Positions 23,721 through 32,850 of a DNA stretch of 61,173 bases are shown piece after piece. The position numbers and the translations under genes are program-made. The notes below the pieces were generated by a model that ran no database searches, was not told where the DNA came from, and was given only the letters and a program-made list of their open reading frames with translations. Position 1 is the stretch's first letter, and every line of letters begins with the position of its first letter. The stretch lies in contig SVUK01000007.1 in NCBI GenBank assembly GCA_015063325.1, positions 1 to 61,173 of the forward strand, written 5' to 3'. The DNA is from Oscillospiraceae bacterium. GTDB lineage: Bacteria > Bacillota > Clostridia > Oscillospirales > CAG-272.

Positions 23721-25090
23721 TTTGCAAAAACGATCTTTTTGAAATTGATATCACCGACCTGAACAATCTCGGCAGCGGCGTGGGGCATACGGCGGATGGT
23801 ATGGTTGTTTTTGTCCCCGGCGCCGTGACCGGAGATCGTGTTTCGGCAAGGGCGATTAAAGTGACCAAATCCTATGCGGTTGCAAAGCTGGAAACCGTCG
23901 TTTTACCGTCGCCCTACCGCGCAAAGAGTGATTGCTCGGCTTCGCTTTCCTGCGGCGGCTGCGTTTATCGCCACGTAAACTACGAATACGAAAAAGAATG
24001 CAAACGGAACTATGTTCGGTCGGCGTTCCGAAAAGCAGGATTGCAGGATGTTCCGGTAGGGGAACTTCGTTCTGTCGGTGTTCTGTCGGGTTACCGCAAC
24101 AAGGCGCAGTATCCGGTTGGGGTAGACCGCAACGGCAATCTGTTTGCCGGATTTTTCGCGGCGAACACGCACCGTGTAATTCCGATTGCCGATTGCCGGC
24201 TGACGCCGCCCCTCTTCGGCGAAATTTGTCGAGCGGTTCTCACGCTTTGCGATAAGGCTTTGATTTCCGCTTACAACGAGCAAACGGGAAAAGGGCTTCT
24301 CCGCCACCTCTACCTGCGTCGAAACGTCAAAGGCGAGGTCATGCTCTGCCTGGTTGTCAACGGCAGGGAGTTGCCGCACGAAAAAGAGTTTGCCGATGCG
24401 ATTTGTCGGCAGTTTCCGCAAATCGTCAGTTTGTATGTCAATGTCAACCGGCAAAATACCAACGTCATTTTGGGCGAAGATTACCGCCTGCTTGCCGGAC
24501 TTCCGTATCTGGAAGACGTGCTTTGCGGTCTGCGCTTCCGCATTTCGCCGCAGTCCTTCTATCAGGTCAACCATGACGCCTGCGAACTGCTCTACGGCAT
24601 TGCAAAAGAGAAAGCCGACCTGCGCGGCGGCGAGCGCCTTGTCGACCTCTACTGCGGCATTGGCACCATCGGGCTTTCCATGATCGACCGCGCCAAAAGT
24701 CTTGTCGGGGTGGAGATCGTGCCCGAAGCGGTGGACTGCGCCAAAGAGAACGCCGCCTTGAACAACATTGCAAACGCGACCTTTCTTTGCGCCGATCTTT
24801 CGGAAAACGAACCCATGCTTGCCCGTGTTGCAAAGGAAACGGGGGAGGATTTTGCACATTCGGTGGTCATTTTAGACCCGCCGCGCAAAGGAACCACACG
24901 CGCGCTGATCGAAGAAATCGCCCAAAACAACGTGCCAAAGGTGCTCTACATCTCCTGCAACCCCGACACGCTCGCGCGCGACTGCGCGATTTTCCGGGAA
25001 AACGGCTATGAGATCGGTGAGGTGACGACTGTCGATTTGTTCCCAAGGACGGGGCATGTGGAGACGGTGGTATTAATGACAAAGAAATGA
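23717..25090 (+). CDS. rlmD: 23S rRNA (uracil-C5)-methyltransferase, RlmD/RumA type
   Basis: 457 residues. A TRAM domain covers about 1-60, a [4Fe-4S] cluster motif CSASLSCGGC lies near residue 74, and the SAM domain has VDLYCGIGTIGLSM. The catalytic cysteine is in YISCNPDTLARD, and ILDPPRKGTTRALIEE is the family signature. It makes m5U in 23S rRNA. The ATG overlaps the stop of the preceding gene. Paralogues RlmD and RlmCD cannot be separated by eye. Confidence 0.92.
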   Translation: MICKNDLFEIDITDLNNLGSGVGHTADGMVVFVPGAVTGDRVSARAIKVTKSYAVAKLETVVLPSPYRAKSDCSASLSCGGCVYRHVNYEYEKECKRNYVRSAFRKAGLQDVPVGELRSVGVLSGYRNKAQYPVGVDRNGNLFAGFFAANTHRVIPIADCRLTPPLFGEICRAVLTLCDKALISAYNEQTGKGLLRHLYLRRNVKGEVMLCLVVNGRELPHEKEFADAICRQFPQIVSLYVNVNRQNTNVILGEDYRLLAGLPYLEDVLCGLRFRISPQSFYQVNHDACELLYGIAKEKADLRGGERLVDLYCGIGTIGLSMIDRAKSLVGVEIVPEAVDCAKENAALNNIANATFLCADLSENEPMLARVAKETGEDFAHSVVILDPPRKGTTRALIEEIAQNNVPKVLYISCNPDTLARDCAIFRENGYEIGEVTTVDLFPRTGHVETVVLMTKK

Positions 25091-25116
25091 GTAAATCGGA
25101 GTTTGACGGAGGCAAT

Positions 25117-25611
25117 ATGAAAACCTTAGAAATCATAGGCGATAATTATTTCGGGAACTGGACAAAAACGCGTACGGCGTGCAGAGGAATTATCGTACAA
25201 AACAAGCGCATTCTGATGTCATACGAAACAAGGACAGGGCAATGGATGATTCCCGGCGGTGGTCTTGAATCCGATGAAAATGAACGTGCTTGTTGCGCCA
25301 GAGAGGTAGCGGAAGAAACAGGCACGTTGGTTCTCCCTTCGGAGTGCGTACTTGAAATAGATGAGTATTATGAAAATTGTAAATGGATAAACAGATACTT
25401 CTTTTGCAACGTGAAAGGGAAAACGGAAATACACCTGACAGATCGGGAAAAAGAAGCAGGAATGGAGCCCAGATGGATTTCCATTGATGAGATCATAAAC
25501 ATTTTTTCAAAACATGCCGACTATGCAGATACGGATGAAATGAGACGGGGAATGTACCTTCGGGAGTATACGGCATTGACCGAACTGACACATATGCAGT
25601 TGTTCAAATAA
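25117..25611 (+). CDS. Nudix hydrolase 1
   Basis: 164 residues with a complete Nudix box GGGLESDENERACCAREVAE then ETG (about residues 46-68). The family cleaves nucleoside diphosphates linked to another group. An earlier ATG overlaps the rlmD stop, but 25117 has GGAGG four bases upstream and is preferred. It is first of an eight-plus gene co-directional series. Confidence 0.9.
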   Translation: MKTLEIIGDNYFGNWTKTRTACRGIIVQNKRILMSYETRTGQWMIPGGGLESDENERACCAREVAEETGTLVLPSECVLEIDEYYENCKWINRYFFCNVKGKTEIHLTDREKEAGMEPRWISIDEIINIFSKHADYADTDEMRRGMYLREYTALTELTHMQLFK

Positions 25612-25646
25612 ATCGAAAAAAGCAATAAAGAAAAGAGAGAACAAAC

Positions 25647-26132
25647 ATGGAATACGACTGCGGATGGACATTTGAAAACCGGTGGTTCCGATATCGGGCG
25701 GCGGCAATCATCGTGGAGTATGGTTGCGTGCTGTTTGCCGGAAACGAAGCCGCGGAGTATCTCTACTCGGTCGGCGGCGCCGTCCACGTCGGCGAAACTG
25801 CGGAGGACGCGGTGAAGCGCGAAGTGCTGGAAGAAACCGGCGTTGCGTATGAGGTCGATCGGCTTGCCGTGATCCACGAGAACTTTTTTCGGGAGAATTC
25901 CGGCTCGCCAAAGGAACGGGAATGCCACGAAATTGCCCTTTATTACCTGATGAAGCCGAGAGGCACGCAGGAACTGAACAGTAACAGCTATACGCAGGGC
26001 GAGCGCGAAACCATGCATTGGATCCCCATTGCCGATCTTGACAAATACAAAGCCTTTCCCTCGTTTATGAAGGCGTATCTGCAAACCGAGCATACCGGGA
26101 TCGAACACATCGTCACCGACGAACGGATTTAG
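25647..26132 (+). CDS. Nudix hydrolase 2
   Basis: 161 residues. Nudix box VGGAVHVGETAEDAVKREVL then EETG. AIIVEYGCVLFAG and EIALYYLMKPR fit bacterial Nudix enzymes of the ADP-ribose/MutT kind. It is a neighbour of Nudix 1 but only distantly similar, so this is not a recent duplication. AGAGAG precedes the ATG. Confidence 0.9.
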   Translation: MEYDCGWTFENRWFRYRAAAIIVEYGCVLFAGNEAAEYLYSVGGAVHVGETAEDAVKREVLEETGVAYEVDRLAVIHENFFRENSGSPKERECHEIALYYLMKPRGTQELNSNSYTQGERETMHWIPIADLDKYKAFPSFMKAYLQTEHTGIEHIVTDERI

Positions 26133-26157
26133 CAGAATTTGAAAGGAGACCTTGAGA

Positions 26158-26571
26158 ATGAAAACGCTCAAAAAAATCGGGCTGTTGATTCTACCGTTCC
26201 TGACCATCATTTTGGAAGTTCTGCCTTTCGGCGCTGTGCTCATTTTTTCGCCCTCGCCCACCGAGCGGATTCGGGAAACGTTTTCCTATTTTAACGCCAT
26301 GACCTTCGGGTATGGAAACTTTGCGCCCTTCATTACCGCCTTTTTGACCTGTGCCATTTTCCCACTTGCAATCGTTTCGATCAAGCACAAAAAATTTTGT
26401 ATTGCCGTGCTCCTCGTTTCGCTTTTGGCAACGGTCGTTTCGCTGTTGCCGTTGATGCAGGGATCGGAATATTTCACGGTCGTTGGCGTGCTCATCACCG
26501 TCACACTCGCGCTGGAAAGTGTTTTATCCGTTGTTTGGATGAAATTGAATAAAGGAGATCAAAAAAAATGA
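26158..26571 (+). CDS. Four-helix membrane protein
   Basis: 137 residues with four likely membrane helices (about 8-28, 55-75, 82-103, 108-128). The first loop FSPSPTERIRETFSYFNAMT faces the other side from the charged C-terminus. No family recognised. AAAGGAG precedes the ATG, and the next gene overlaps its stop (ATGA). Confidence 0.65.
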   Translation: MKTLKKIGLLILPFLTIILEVLPFGAVLIFSPSPTERIRETFSYFNAMTFGYGNFAPFITAFLTCAIFPLAIVSIKHKKFCIAVLLVSLLATVVSLLPLMQGSEYFTVVGVLITVTLALESVLSVVWMKLNKGDQKK

Positions 26572-27056
26572 TCCATTTGGAGAAAGTTACATACAAAAAC
26601 ATTTGGGAAATTGTAGATTTGAAGGTGTTTCGGTCGCAAAAGAACTTTGTTGCCGATAACCTGCTCAGCCTGGCACAGGCATACAGCGTGCAGGGGTCGG
26701 AAACGGCGGCGTTTCCGTTTGGGATTTACAACGGCAAAAAGCCGGTCGGCTTTTTGATGATCGGCTATAACGAGGCCGCTGCCTACTACGATATGGAGTC
26801 ACCGAAAATTTTGGAACACAATTACAGCATTTGGCGTTTGATGATCGACAAACGCTACCAAAACAGAGGTTACGGCAGGGAAGCGATCCGGCTTGCCTTG
26901 GAGTTTGTCCGCACCTTCCCCTGCGGAAAAGCCGAGTACTGTTCGCTTTCCTACGAGCCGGAAAACGAGGTCGCCGCAAAGCTTTACCACTCGATGGGCT
27001 TTGTGGAAAACGGCGAAATGGACGGCGACGAGATCGTTGCCGTGCTGAAATTGTAA
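26568..27056 (+). CDS. GNAT family N-acetyltransferase
   Basis: 162 residues. The acetyl-CoA loop is YQNRGYGREAIRLAL, preceded by IWRLMIDKR. KLYHSMGFVENGEMDGDEIV at the end is typical of diamine/spermidine acetyltransferase-like members. The substrate is unproven. Confidence 0.88.
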   Translation: MIHLEKVTYKNIWEIVDLKVFRSQKNFVADNLLSLAQAYSVQGSETAAFPFGIYNGKKPVGFLMIGYNEAAAYYDMESPKILEHNYSIWRLMIDKRYQNRGYGREAIRLALEFVRTFPCGKAEYCSLSYEPENEVAAKLYHSMGFVENGEMDGDEIVAVLKL

Positions 27057-27100
27057 TACTGAAATTGAAAATGAAGTGATTTTTTAATTTGGGGTACAAG

Positions 27101-28330
27101 ATGAGTATTTTTAGTCGAAATTTTACAGGAGTTATTGATGATAATATGCTTATCTATCATCAAAAAGGAATCGAAACAGAGCAAGCACCACATTATACAA
27201 TTAAAAATTTCGATTTCAATCCTGAAACTCGCATTTCACACATTGAATTTCTTGAGACAAAAAAATACAGAAGAATAGAGCGATATGTTACTAGATATGG
27301 AGTACGGCATCCAATATATAGCAATTGGATTTCTAAGACTAAATCAATTAAGAAGACGATAAAATTAACCAACGAGAAATTGGAAAATCTCAAAAGTGAA
27401 CCTTATCCAATTTGTGATTTTTGTTATGAAATTGTATCACGCTTGGACAGTGATGAATTTTATCCTTCGTGGTATATATATGAAAGAATAAAAGATGAAG
27501 AAAAAGCAGAAATTGATAAAGCTCATAAAAAGTTTGAAGGTAAGGTCTATGAAGAAAATGAGATTTTAAAAAAATACATTACAGAAATCAATGATTTTAA
27601 CGCAAGAAGTGCCTTGGATTTATTAGAAAAAGACGAGTTAGGAAATGAATTAGAGGGAATAAATCAATCTCTTCAAAAGGCAGAAAACAAAAGACATATT
27701 GTGCTGTTTTCTTTTTTAACTATTGGCATATATCTACTGTTTCATTCTAATTTGTACATTTCAAAGTTGAATGAAAAGAAATTGGCGATTTTAGGATCTT
27801 TAAATGAAGTAGAGGCACTATTAGAAAAAAACAAAATGCGTATTGTCGCGTTATCTGAAAAGGTAAATCAATCAAAAGAGACTATAAAAAGAATAGAGCT
27901 CGAAAAAGAAACCTGTATTGACGAAATAAAGAAAAGGTATGAAGCAAAAATTCAAGCAATTGAGGGCCTTCCGATAACTTTTGAAGAAAAGCACGTTTTT
28001 ATTCCACTAAAAACATTAGTTGGGTTAAAATATGAAAAAATAAAAGGCTGTTACGTTATTCGAAATACTGAAAATGGTAAATGTTATGCAGGCCAATCCA
28101 AAGATGTTATAAATCGTATTTGCAGACAACATTTTAATGGTACAAAGGTAAAAAATATTATTTTTGCAGAAGACTATTATAATTCCACTCTGGAAAACAA
28201 AGACGATCTTTTTGAAGTTCGGATAATTCCTCTATCAACAAAAGATGAACTTGACAGAGTTGAGATGGAATTGATAGAAGAATACGATTCTTTTCAAAAT
28301 GGATATAATCAAACGAAGGGAAATAGTTGA
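27101..28330 (+). CDS. AT-rich gene: membrane-anchored coiled-coil protein with GIY-YIG nuclease domain
   Basis: 409 residues. The N-terminal domain (about 1-100) is unrecognised, followed by charged helices, one membrane segment (HIVLFSFLTIGIYLLF, about 203-220), a long coiled coil (about 225-305), and a C-terminal GIY-YIG domain. That domain has GCYVIRN, KCYAGQS, an arginine in INRICRQH and the metal-binding glutamate in EMELIEEYDS. Base composition is far richer in A+T than all neighbours and the site before the ATG is weak, so transfer is likely. Possible roles are defence or mobile DNA endonuclease. Confidence 0.75.
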   Translation: MSIFSRNFTGVIDDNMLIYHQKGIETEQAPHYTIKNFDFNPETRISHIEFLETKKYRRIERYVTRYGVRHPIYSNWISKTKSIKKTIKLTNEKLENLKSEPYPICDFCYEIVSRLDSDEFYPSWYIYERIKDEEKAEIDKAHKKFEGKVYEENEILKKYITEINDFNARSALDLLEKDELGNELEGINQSLQKAENKRHIVLFSFLTIGIYLLFHSNLYISKLNEKKLAILGSLNEVEALLEKNKMRIVALSEKVNQSKETIKRIELEKETCIDEIKKRYEAKIQAIEGLPITFEEKHVFIPLKTLVGLKYEKIKGCYVIRNTENGKCYAGQSKDVINRICRQHFNGTKVKNIIFAEDYYNSTLENKDDLFEVRIIPLSTKDELDRVEMELIEEYDSFQNGYNQTKGNS

Positions 28331-28371
28331 TAGAAGCCCAATTTATAAACTTTTGAAAGAGGCATTTACAT

Positions 28372-28674
28372 ATGGAACACGCTTATTCGATTATCATGGG
28401 CATTTTTGCCGGGGCGCTACTGATTTATGCCGGTTTGATGGCGCTTTCCAAGGACTACAAAATGATCCCTTTCCGCAAGCGCGTGTCGTTCACACCGAAA
28501 GACCCGAAAAGATATATGTTCCAGCTTTCCAAAGTCATCGCTCTCGTTGCGCTTTCCCCCGGGCTGAGCGCGCTGGTCGCGCTTTTGAACACCATTGCCG
28601 GCGTTGTCGTTCTGTTCGTTTCTATGATCCTGTTTATCTGGCTGGGAACGAAGATCATGCGCGGCGTGGAATGA
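28372..28674 (+). CDS. Small membrane protein
   Basis: 100 residues with one helix near the N-terminus (IIMGIFAGALLIYAGLMAL) and two near the C-terminus. A basic loop KDYKMIPFRKRVSFTPKDPK lies between. No family recognised. AAAGAGG precedes the ATG. Confidence 0.6.
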   Translation: MEHAYSIIMGIFAGALLIYAGLMALSKDYKMIPFRKRVSFTPKDPKRYMFQLSKVIALVALSPGLSALVALLNTIAGVVVLFVSMILFIWLGTKIMRGVE

Positions 28675-28687
28675 AGGGAGCGCAAAA

Positions 28688-29029
28688 ATGAACTCTTACA
28701 TCGCCTATTGTGGGCTGGATTGCGAAACCTGCGAGGCCCGGATCGCAACGGTCAACAATGATAATGACCTGCGCCAAAAGGTTGCCAAAGAGTGGTCGGC
28801 ACTCAACGGCGCGGAGATCACGCCCGAGATGATCCACTGCGAGGGGTGCCGGATCGACGGCGTTAAAACGGTCTATTGTGATTCGCTCTGTCCGATCCGC
28901 CAATGCGCGCTCGGCAAACAATACGAAACCTGCGGGGGTTGCGGGGAACTGCATTCCTGCCCCAAAGTTGCGCCTGTCATTGGCAACAACGGGGAAGCAC
29001 TTGCCAATTTGAAAGGAACGGCCAAATGA
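28688..29029 (+). CDS. DUF3795 domain protein
   Basis: 113 residues rich in cysteine: IAYCGLDCETCEAR, HCEGCRIDG, YCDSLCPIRQCA and CGGCGELHSCPKV. This pattern is DUF3795, probably a metal-binding small protein. Function unknown. The next gene overlaps its stop by four bases. Confidence 0.88.
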   Translation: MNSYIAYCGLDCETCEARIATVNNDNDLRQKVAKEWSALNGAEITPEMIHCEGCRIDGVKTVYCDSLCPIRQCALGKQYETCGGCGELHSCPKVAPVIGNNGEALANLKGTAK

Positions 29030-29340
29030 AAAAAGTGAAAATTACAGTTAAAAAAATCGCCCGGTACGACGACCTGATCGCCGCCTATGAAAACCCCATT
29101 AAGCACGCCTGCGAAATGAGTTTGGGGCAAACTTTTATCGCCAACGGCTGGCAAAGGCCGGAAGGGTTCTGCGCGAGCGCGTGGAATTCGATTTCACCGT
29201 TTGTATTGGCACTTTCCAACGGCGGCGAAAATTTTTACGACGGCTGGATGAAAAATCCGAAGTCGGCAATGATCTCCTGTAACGACGGCTTTCGCCCGGT
29301 CAGCTTCCTTTTGGAAGCGCTGGACGAAGACGCGGAATAA
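29026..29340 (+). CDS. TIGR04076-type protein
   Basis: 104 residues, KKVKITVKKIARYDDLIAAY, then KPEGF-like RPEGFCASAWNSISPFVLAL and MISCNDGFRPVSFLLEA. These match a small family often linked to DUF3795 genes in anaerobes, of unknown function. Start is ATG in the DUF3795 stop (ATGA). Confidence 0.8.
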   Translation: MKKVKITVKKIARYDDLIAAYENPIKHACEMSLGQTFIANGWQRPEGFCASAWNSISPFVLALSNGGENFYDGWMKNPKSAMISCNDGFRPVSFLLEALDEDAE

Positions 29341-29378
29341 ATCGATTTGAAATTCAAAAAAGAAAGAGAGAATCACCT

Positions 29379-30461
29379 ATGAAACCCATGAAACGCATTT
29401 TTGCAATGATCCTTGTGCTTGTCATCGTTACCGGCTCTGCAGTCGGACTTTCCGGCTGTCAAAAAAAAGAGCCGAAATTTGAATATTGGAACGACTGTAT
29501 GGCGCTGTTCAGCTTGCAGGATTATGTTGCCGCCGTGACCGACAAAAATTCCAAAGATTTCATTCCGGTAGAAGATCGGATTGCCGTTTTTGATATGGAC
29601 GGCACCCTTTGCGGCGAACTCTTTCCCGAATATTTGGAATATATGCTTTTGGCTTATCGCGGTTTGGACGATCCCGATTACGAAGCGAGTGATTTTGTAA
29701 AGCAAGTGGCAACCGAGATCAAAGAGTCGGGCAAAAACTACAAAACGCCGGCTATTGCCGATTATGATGTTCGTCACGGCACGGCACAGGCGGAAGCTTT
29801 CGCCGGTCTGACTCCCGATGAATTTACTGCCTATGTGAAAGCCTTTTTGCAACAAGACGCGCAAGGATTTACCGGTTTGAAATATGCCGATTCCATCTAC
29901 AAACCCATGATCGAGGTGGTCTCTTTCTTGCAAGAAAACGATTTTACCGTTTACGTTGTCAGCGGTTCGGATCGTATGATTTGCCGCGCGGTTGCCTGCG
30001 AAAAGCTGAACATTCCCGAAAATCAAATCATTGGTATGGATGTCAACCTTGTTGCCACCAACGAGCCGGAGAGTTCTACGAACGAGGAATATCACTATAA
30101 CAATCTTCATTATCAGTTCAACGACGGCGGAGAAGACAAACTCGTCCGCGGCGACCAACTCTGGATCAAAAATCTGAAAATGAATAAAGTATTTCAAATC
30201 GCGCAGGAGATCGGCAAACAGCCCGTACTTTCCTTCGGCAACAGCAGCGGCGACGTCAGTATGCATGAATATACCGTTACCAACAACAAATATAAATCCA
30301 TGGCGTTCATGCTCATTGCCGACGATACCGAGCGCGACCACGCCGATCTGACCGAAACCAATAAGCGCAAGGCTTTGTGGGAGGAGCGCGGCTACACCAT
30401 TATTTCCATGAAAAACGATTTTAAGACTATTTACGGTTACGATGTGGTGATGACGGAGTAA
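29379..30461 (+). CDS. Lipoprotein HAD phosphatase
   Basis: 360 residues. Lipoprotein signal with lipobox LSGC (cysteine about residue 28). The HAD nucleophile motif is VFDMDGTLCGE (about residues 69-79), motif II VVSGSDRM, and motif IV FGNSSGDVSM. It is probably anchored outside the membrane and removes phosphate from small molecules, like other secreted phosphoserine-phosphatase-like HADs. A second ATG three codons in is also possible. Confidence 0.85.
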   Translation: MKPMKRIFAMILVLVIVTGSAVGLSGCQKKEPKFEYWNDCMALFSLQDYVAAVTDKNSKDFIPVEDRIAVFDMDGTLCGELFPEYLEYMLLAYRGLDDPDYEASDFVKQVATEIKESGKNYKTPAIADYDVRHGTAQAEAFAGLTPDEFTAYVKAFLQQDAQGFTGLKYADSIYKPMIEVVSFLQENDFTVYVVSGSDRMICRAVACEKLNIPENQIIGMDVNLVATNEPESSTNEEYHYNNLHYQFNDGGEDKLVRGDQLWIKNLKMNKVFQIAQEIGKQPVLSFGNSSGDVSMHEYTVTNNKYKSMAFMLIADDTERDHADLTETNKRKALWEERGYTIISMKNDFKTIYGYDVVMTE

Positions 30462-30486
30462 ACGAACTTTCAAGCGGAGAAGGAAT

Positions 30487-30819
30487 ATGCCAACCTCAAA
30501 AGACTACTTAAATTTCGTTCTGGAACAACTAACCGATCTTGGCGACGTTTCGGTGCGCCCGATGATGGGCGAATACGTGCTTTACCACGCCGGAAAGGCG
30601 GTGGGCGGCATTTATGACGATCGCCTGTTGATCAAACCAACGCCGTCGGCTTTGCAACTGTTGCAGGAGCGCGGCAAAGAGATCGTTTATGATCTTCCGT
30701 ATCCCGGCGCGAAGGAACTGCTTGTGCCGGATATTGACGATCGTGAACTTTCCTGCCGGCTGATCCGCGCGATCGCCGCCGATCTTCCGGCGCCAAAACC
30801 GAAATCCAAAAAATCGTGA
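30487..30819 (+). CDS. TfoX/Sxy N-terminal-domain protein
   Basis: 110 residues with the TfoX N-domain pattern VSVRPMMGEYVLYHAGKAVG, GGIYDDRLLIKPT. In Gammaproteobacteria TfoX controls competence; stand-alone N-domains in Clostridia have no known role. The C-terminus is basic (PKPKSKKS). Confidence 0.85.
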   Translation: MPTSKDYLNFVLEQLTDLGDVSVRPMMGEYVLYHAGKAVGGIYDDRLLIKPTPSALQLLQERGKEIVYDLPYPGAKELLVPDIDDRELSCRLIRAIAADLPAPKPKSKKS

Positions 30820-30864
30820 TCCCGTTAATGCTTTTTGCCTAAATCTAAAAGGAGGAAAACAAAA

Positions 30865-31311
30865 ATGAAAAGAACGATTGCTTTGCTGTTGGTGTTCGTT
30901 TGTGTAATTCCGTTATTCTTTTCCTGCGCGGAAAAACAAAAAGAAGAGAAAATTCAACAACCCGAACAACTGGCTTTTGGAACCTATCGACGCCCGAATG
31001 ATGATCGGAATTGGGATTTCTTCTCTATTGCGTTGTCTGAAAAAGGCACATATTCCTGTACGACATCAATGGTCTCAAGTAATATTATAATGGGAGACTA
31101 TACTTATCAGGACGGGATCGTTACGCTGACCCATGTTATTTTTCCCTTAGAACATGGTGCTCCCGGTGAGCCTGTCAAAATGGGGGAGCCGGAATCGTTG
31201 CATTATCAATTCCGATACACGAAAGACCGTCTGATTTTTCTTGCGGAAACTTCCGATCCGTTTTCAGGCCTGCCGGATCAGGCGGAATTTACCTTCCGTA
31301 CAAACGCATAA
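30865..31311 (+). CDS. Lipoprotein of unknown function
   Basis: 148 residues. Signal peptide MKRTIALLLVFVCVIPLFFS with lipidated cysteine (FFSC). The mature part is beta-rich (TYSCTTSMVSSNIIMGDYTY), resembling small domains for surface exposure. AAAGGAGG precedes the ATG at 30865. Confidence 0.7.
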   Translation: MKRTIALLLVFVCVIPLFFSCAEKQKEEKIQQPEQLAFGTYRRPNDDRNWDFFSIALSEKGTYSCTTSMVSSNIIMGDYTYQDGIVTLTHVIFPLEHGAPGEPVKMGEPESLHYQFRYTKDRLIFLAETSDPFSGLPDQAEFTFRTNA

Positions 31312-31331
31312 ATTGCCGGGAGAACATTGTA

Positions 31332-32084
31332 ATGGACTATCAAAAGTTGAACGCCGAAACCATCGACCGCTGGGTGCGCGAGGGGTGGGAATGGGGAATC
31401 CCGATTGACCATGCCACTTTTGCCGCGGCGAAAAACGGAAACTGGAACGTTGTGCTAACGCCCACAAAACCGGTTCCGCACGAATGGTTTGGCGAACTCA
31501 AGGGCAAAAAGATTTTGGGGCTTGCCTCGGGCGGCGGTCAGCAAATGCCGATTTTTGCCGCGCTGGGAGCCGATTGCACCGTTTTGGATTATTCCACAGC
31601 CCAAATCGAAAGTGAGCGTACCGTTGCCGCACGGGAAGGGTATTCTATCGAACTTTTGCATGCGGATATGACCAAACCGCTCCCGTTTTCCGACGAATCG
31701 TTTGATCTGATCTTTCATCCGGTTTCCAACTGCTATGTGAAAGAGGTCAAGCCAATCTGGCAAGAGTGCTTCCGCGTGCTTCGGTCGGGCGGCATTCTGC
31801 TTGCCGGATTGGATAATGGTATCAACTTTTTGTTTGCCGGCGACGATGAGATCACGGTGGTCAACAGTCTGCCGTTTGATCCGCTTCAAAATGCCGGTCA
31901 GCGCCGTCAGCTGGAAGAGGACGACTGCGGAATGCAGTTTTCCCACACCCTGGAAGAGCAGCTCGGCGGACAGCTGGAAGCCGGTTTTCGGCTGACGCAT
32001 TTGTACGAAGACACCAACGGCGAGGGCTTTTTGCACGAGAAGAATATCCCCTCTTTTCTTGCCACCCGTGCCGTCAAACCCTGA
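31332..32084 (+). CDS. Class I SAM-dependent methyltransferase
   Basis: 250 residues. The SAM-binding motif I is KILGLASGGGQQM (about residues 60-72), followed by VLDYSTAQIESER, HADMTKPLPFSDESFDLIF and FRVLRSGGILLAGLDNG. The target is unknown. The AdoMet core resembles UbiE/Coq5-like enzymes. GGGAG precedes the ATG. Confidence 0.9.
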   Translation: MDYQKLNAETIDRWVREGWEWGIPIDHATFAAAKNGNWNVVLTPTKPVPHEWFGELKGKKILGLASGGGQQMPIFAALGADCTVLDYSTAQIESERTVAAREGYSIELLHADMTKPLPFSDESFDLIFHPVSNCYVKEVKPIWQECFRVLRSGGILLAGLDNGINFLFAGDDEITVVNSLPFDPLQNAGQRRQLEEDDCGMQFSHTLEEQLGGQLEAGFRLTHLYEDTNGEGFLHEKNIPSFLATRAVKP

Positions 32085-32099
32085 TGTTTGGGAGATTTT

Positions 32100-32804
32100 A
32101 TGTTAAAAGTTTTGCTTTGGGATGTTGACGGAACGCTTCTCAATTTCCGGGAGGCTGAAAAAATCGGCATTCGGAACGGTTTTGCCCGGCTGGGGCTAGG
32201 CGAATGCACCGAGGAAATGCTTGCCGATTATTCCGCCGTCAACCGCCGCCATTGGGAAATGCTGGAGCGCGGCGAATTGACGAAAGCGCAGGTTTTGGAA
32301 GGTCGTTTTGTCGAATTTTTTACCAAGTACGGCATTCGCACCGATTGCATTGCCGAGTTTAACCGCGGCTATCAGATTGATTTGGGCGAAACAGTTTGCT
32401 TTCAGGACGGCGCTTTGGAGACTTTACAAGCGCTTGCTCCGACTGTTCGGCAATACGCCGTTACCAACGGGACGAAGATCGCGCAGGAGAAAAAGCTGGA
32501 GAAATCCGGCTTGAACAAGATTTTGGACGGCGCGTTTATCTCCGAGGACGTCGGCGCCGAAAAGCCGTCGGCCGCCTTTTTTGAGGCGGTTTGGAAGACG
32601 ATCGGCAAATTCGATCCCGACGAGATTATGATCATCGGCGATTCGCTAACCAGCGATATCCGCGGCGGTAACAATGTCGGAATCCATACCTGCTGGTATT
32701 GTCCGACCGAAGTGCAAGCGCCGGAAGCTTTTCGAATTGATTTTCAAATTAAGAGTTTGCGCGAAATTCCCAAAATTGTATTTTCCATGAACCAAACGAA
32801 ATGA
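32100..32804 (+). CDS. yjjG: YjjG-type noncanonical pyrimidine nucleotidase
   Basis: 234-residue HAD enzyme. Motif I is LLWDVDGTLLNF, motif II VTNGTKIAQEKKLEKSGL and motif IV IIGDSLTSDIRGG, which is the YjjG form. These enzymes clear abnormal pyrimidine nucleoside monophosphates. The ATG at 32100 was chosen; an upstream TTG lacks a better site. Confidence 0.9.
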   Translation: MLKVLLWDVDGTLLNFREAEKIGIRNGFARLGLGECTEEMLADYSAVNRRHWEMLERGELTKAQVLEGRFVEFFTKYGIRTDCIAEFNRGYQIDLGETVCFQDGALETLQALAPTVRQYAVTNGTKIAQEKKLEKSGLNKILDGAFISEDVGAEKPSAAFFEAVWKTIGKFDPDEIMIIGDSLTSDIRGGNNVGIHTCWYCPTEVQAPEAFRIDFQIKSLREIPKIVFSMNQTK

Positions 32805-32850
32805 AACGGCATATTCTGCTTTCAAGTTTACCGTCTGAAAGGAGCATTCC

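Noticed and set aside
29373-30473. 366-codon minus-strand open frame opposite the HAD lipoprotein
   Set aside because: Antisense shadow; the plus strand has the signal peptide and HAD motifs.
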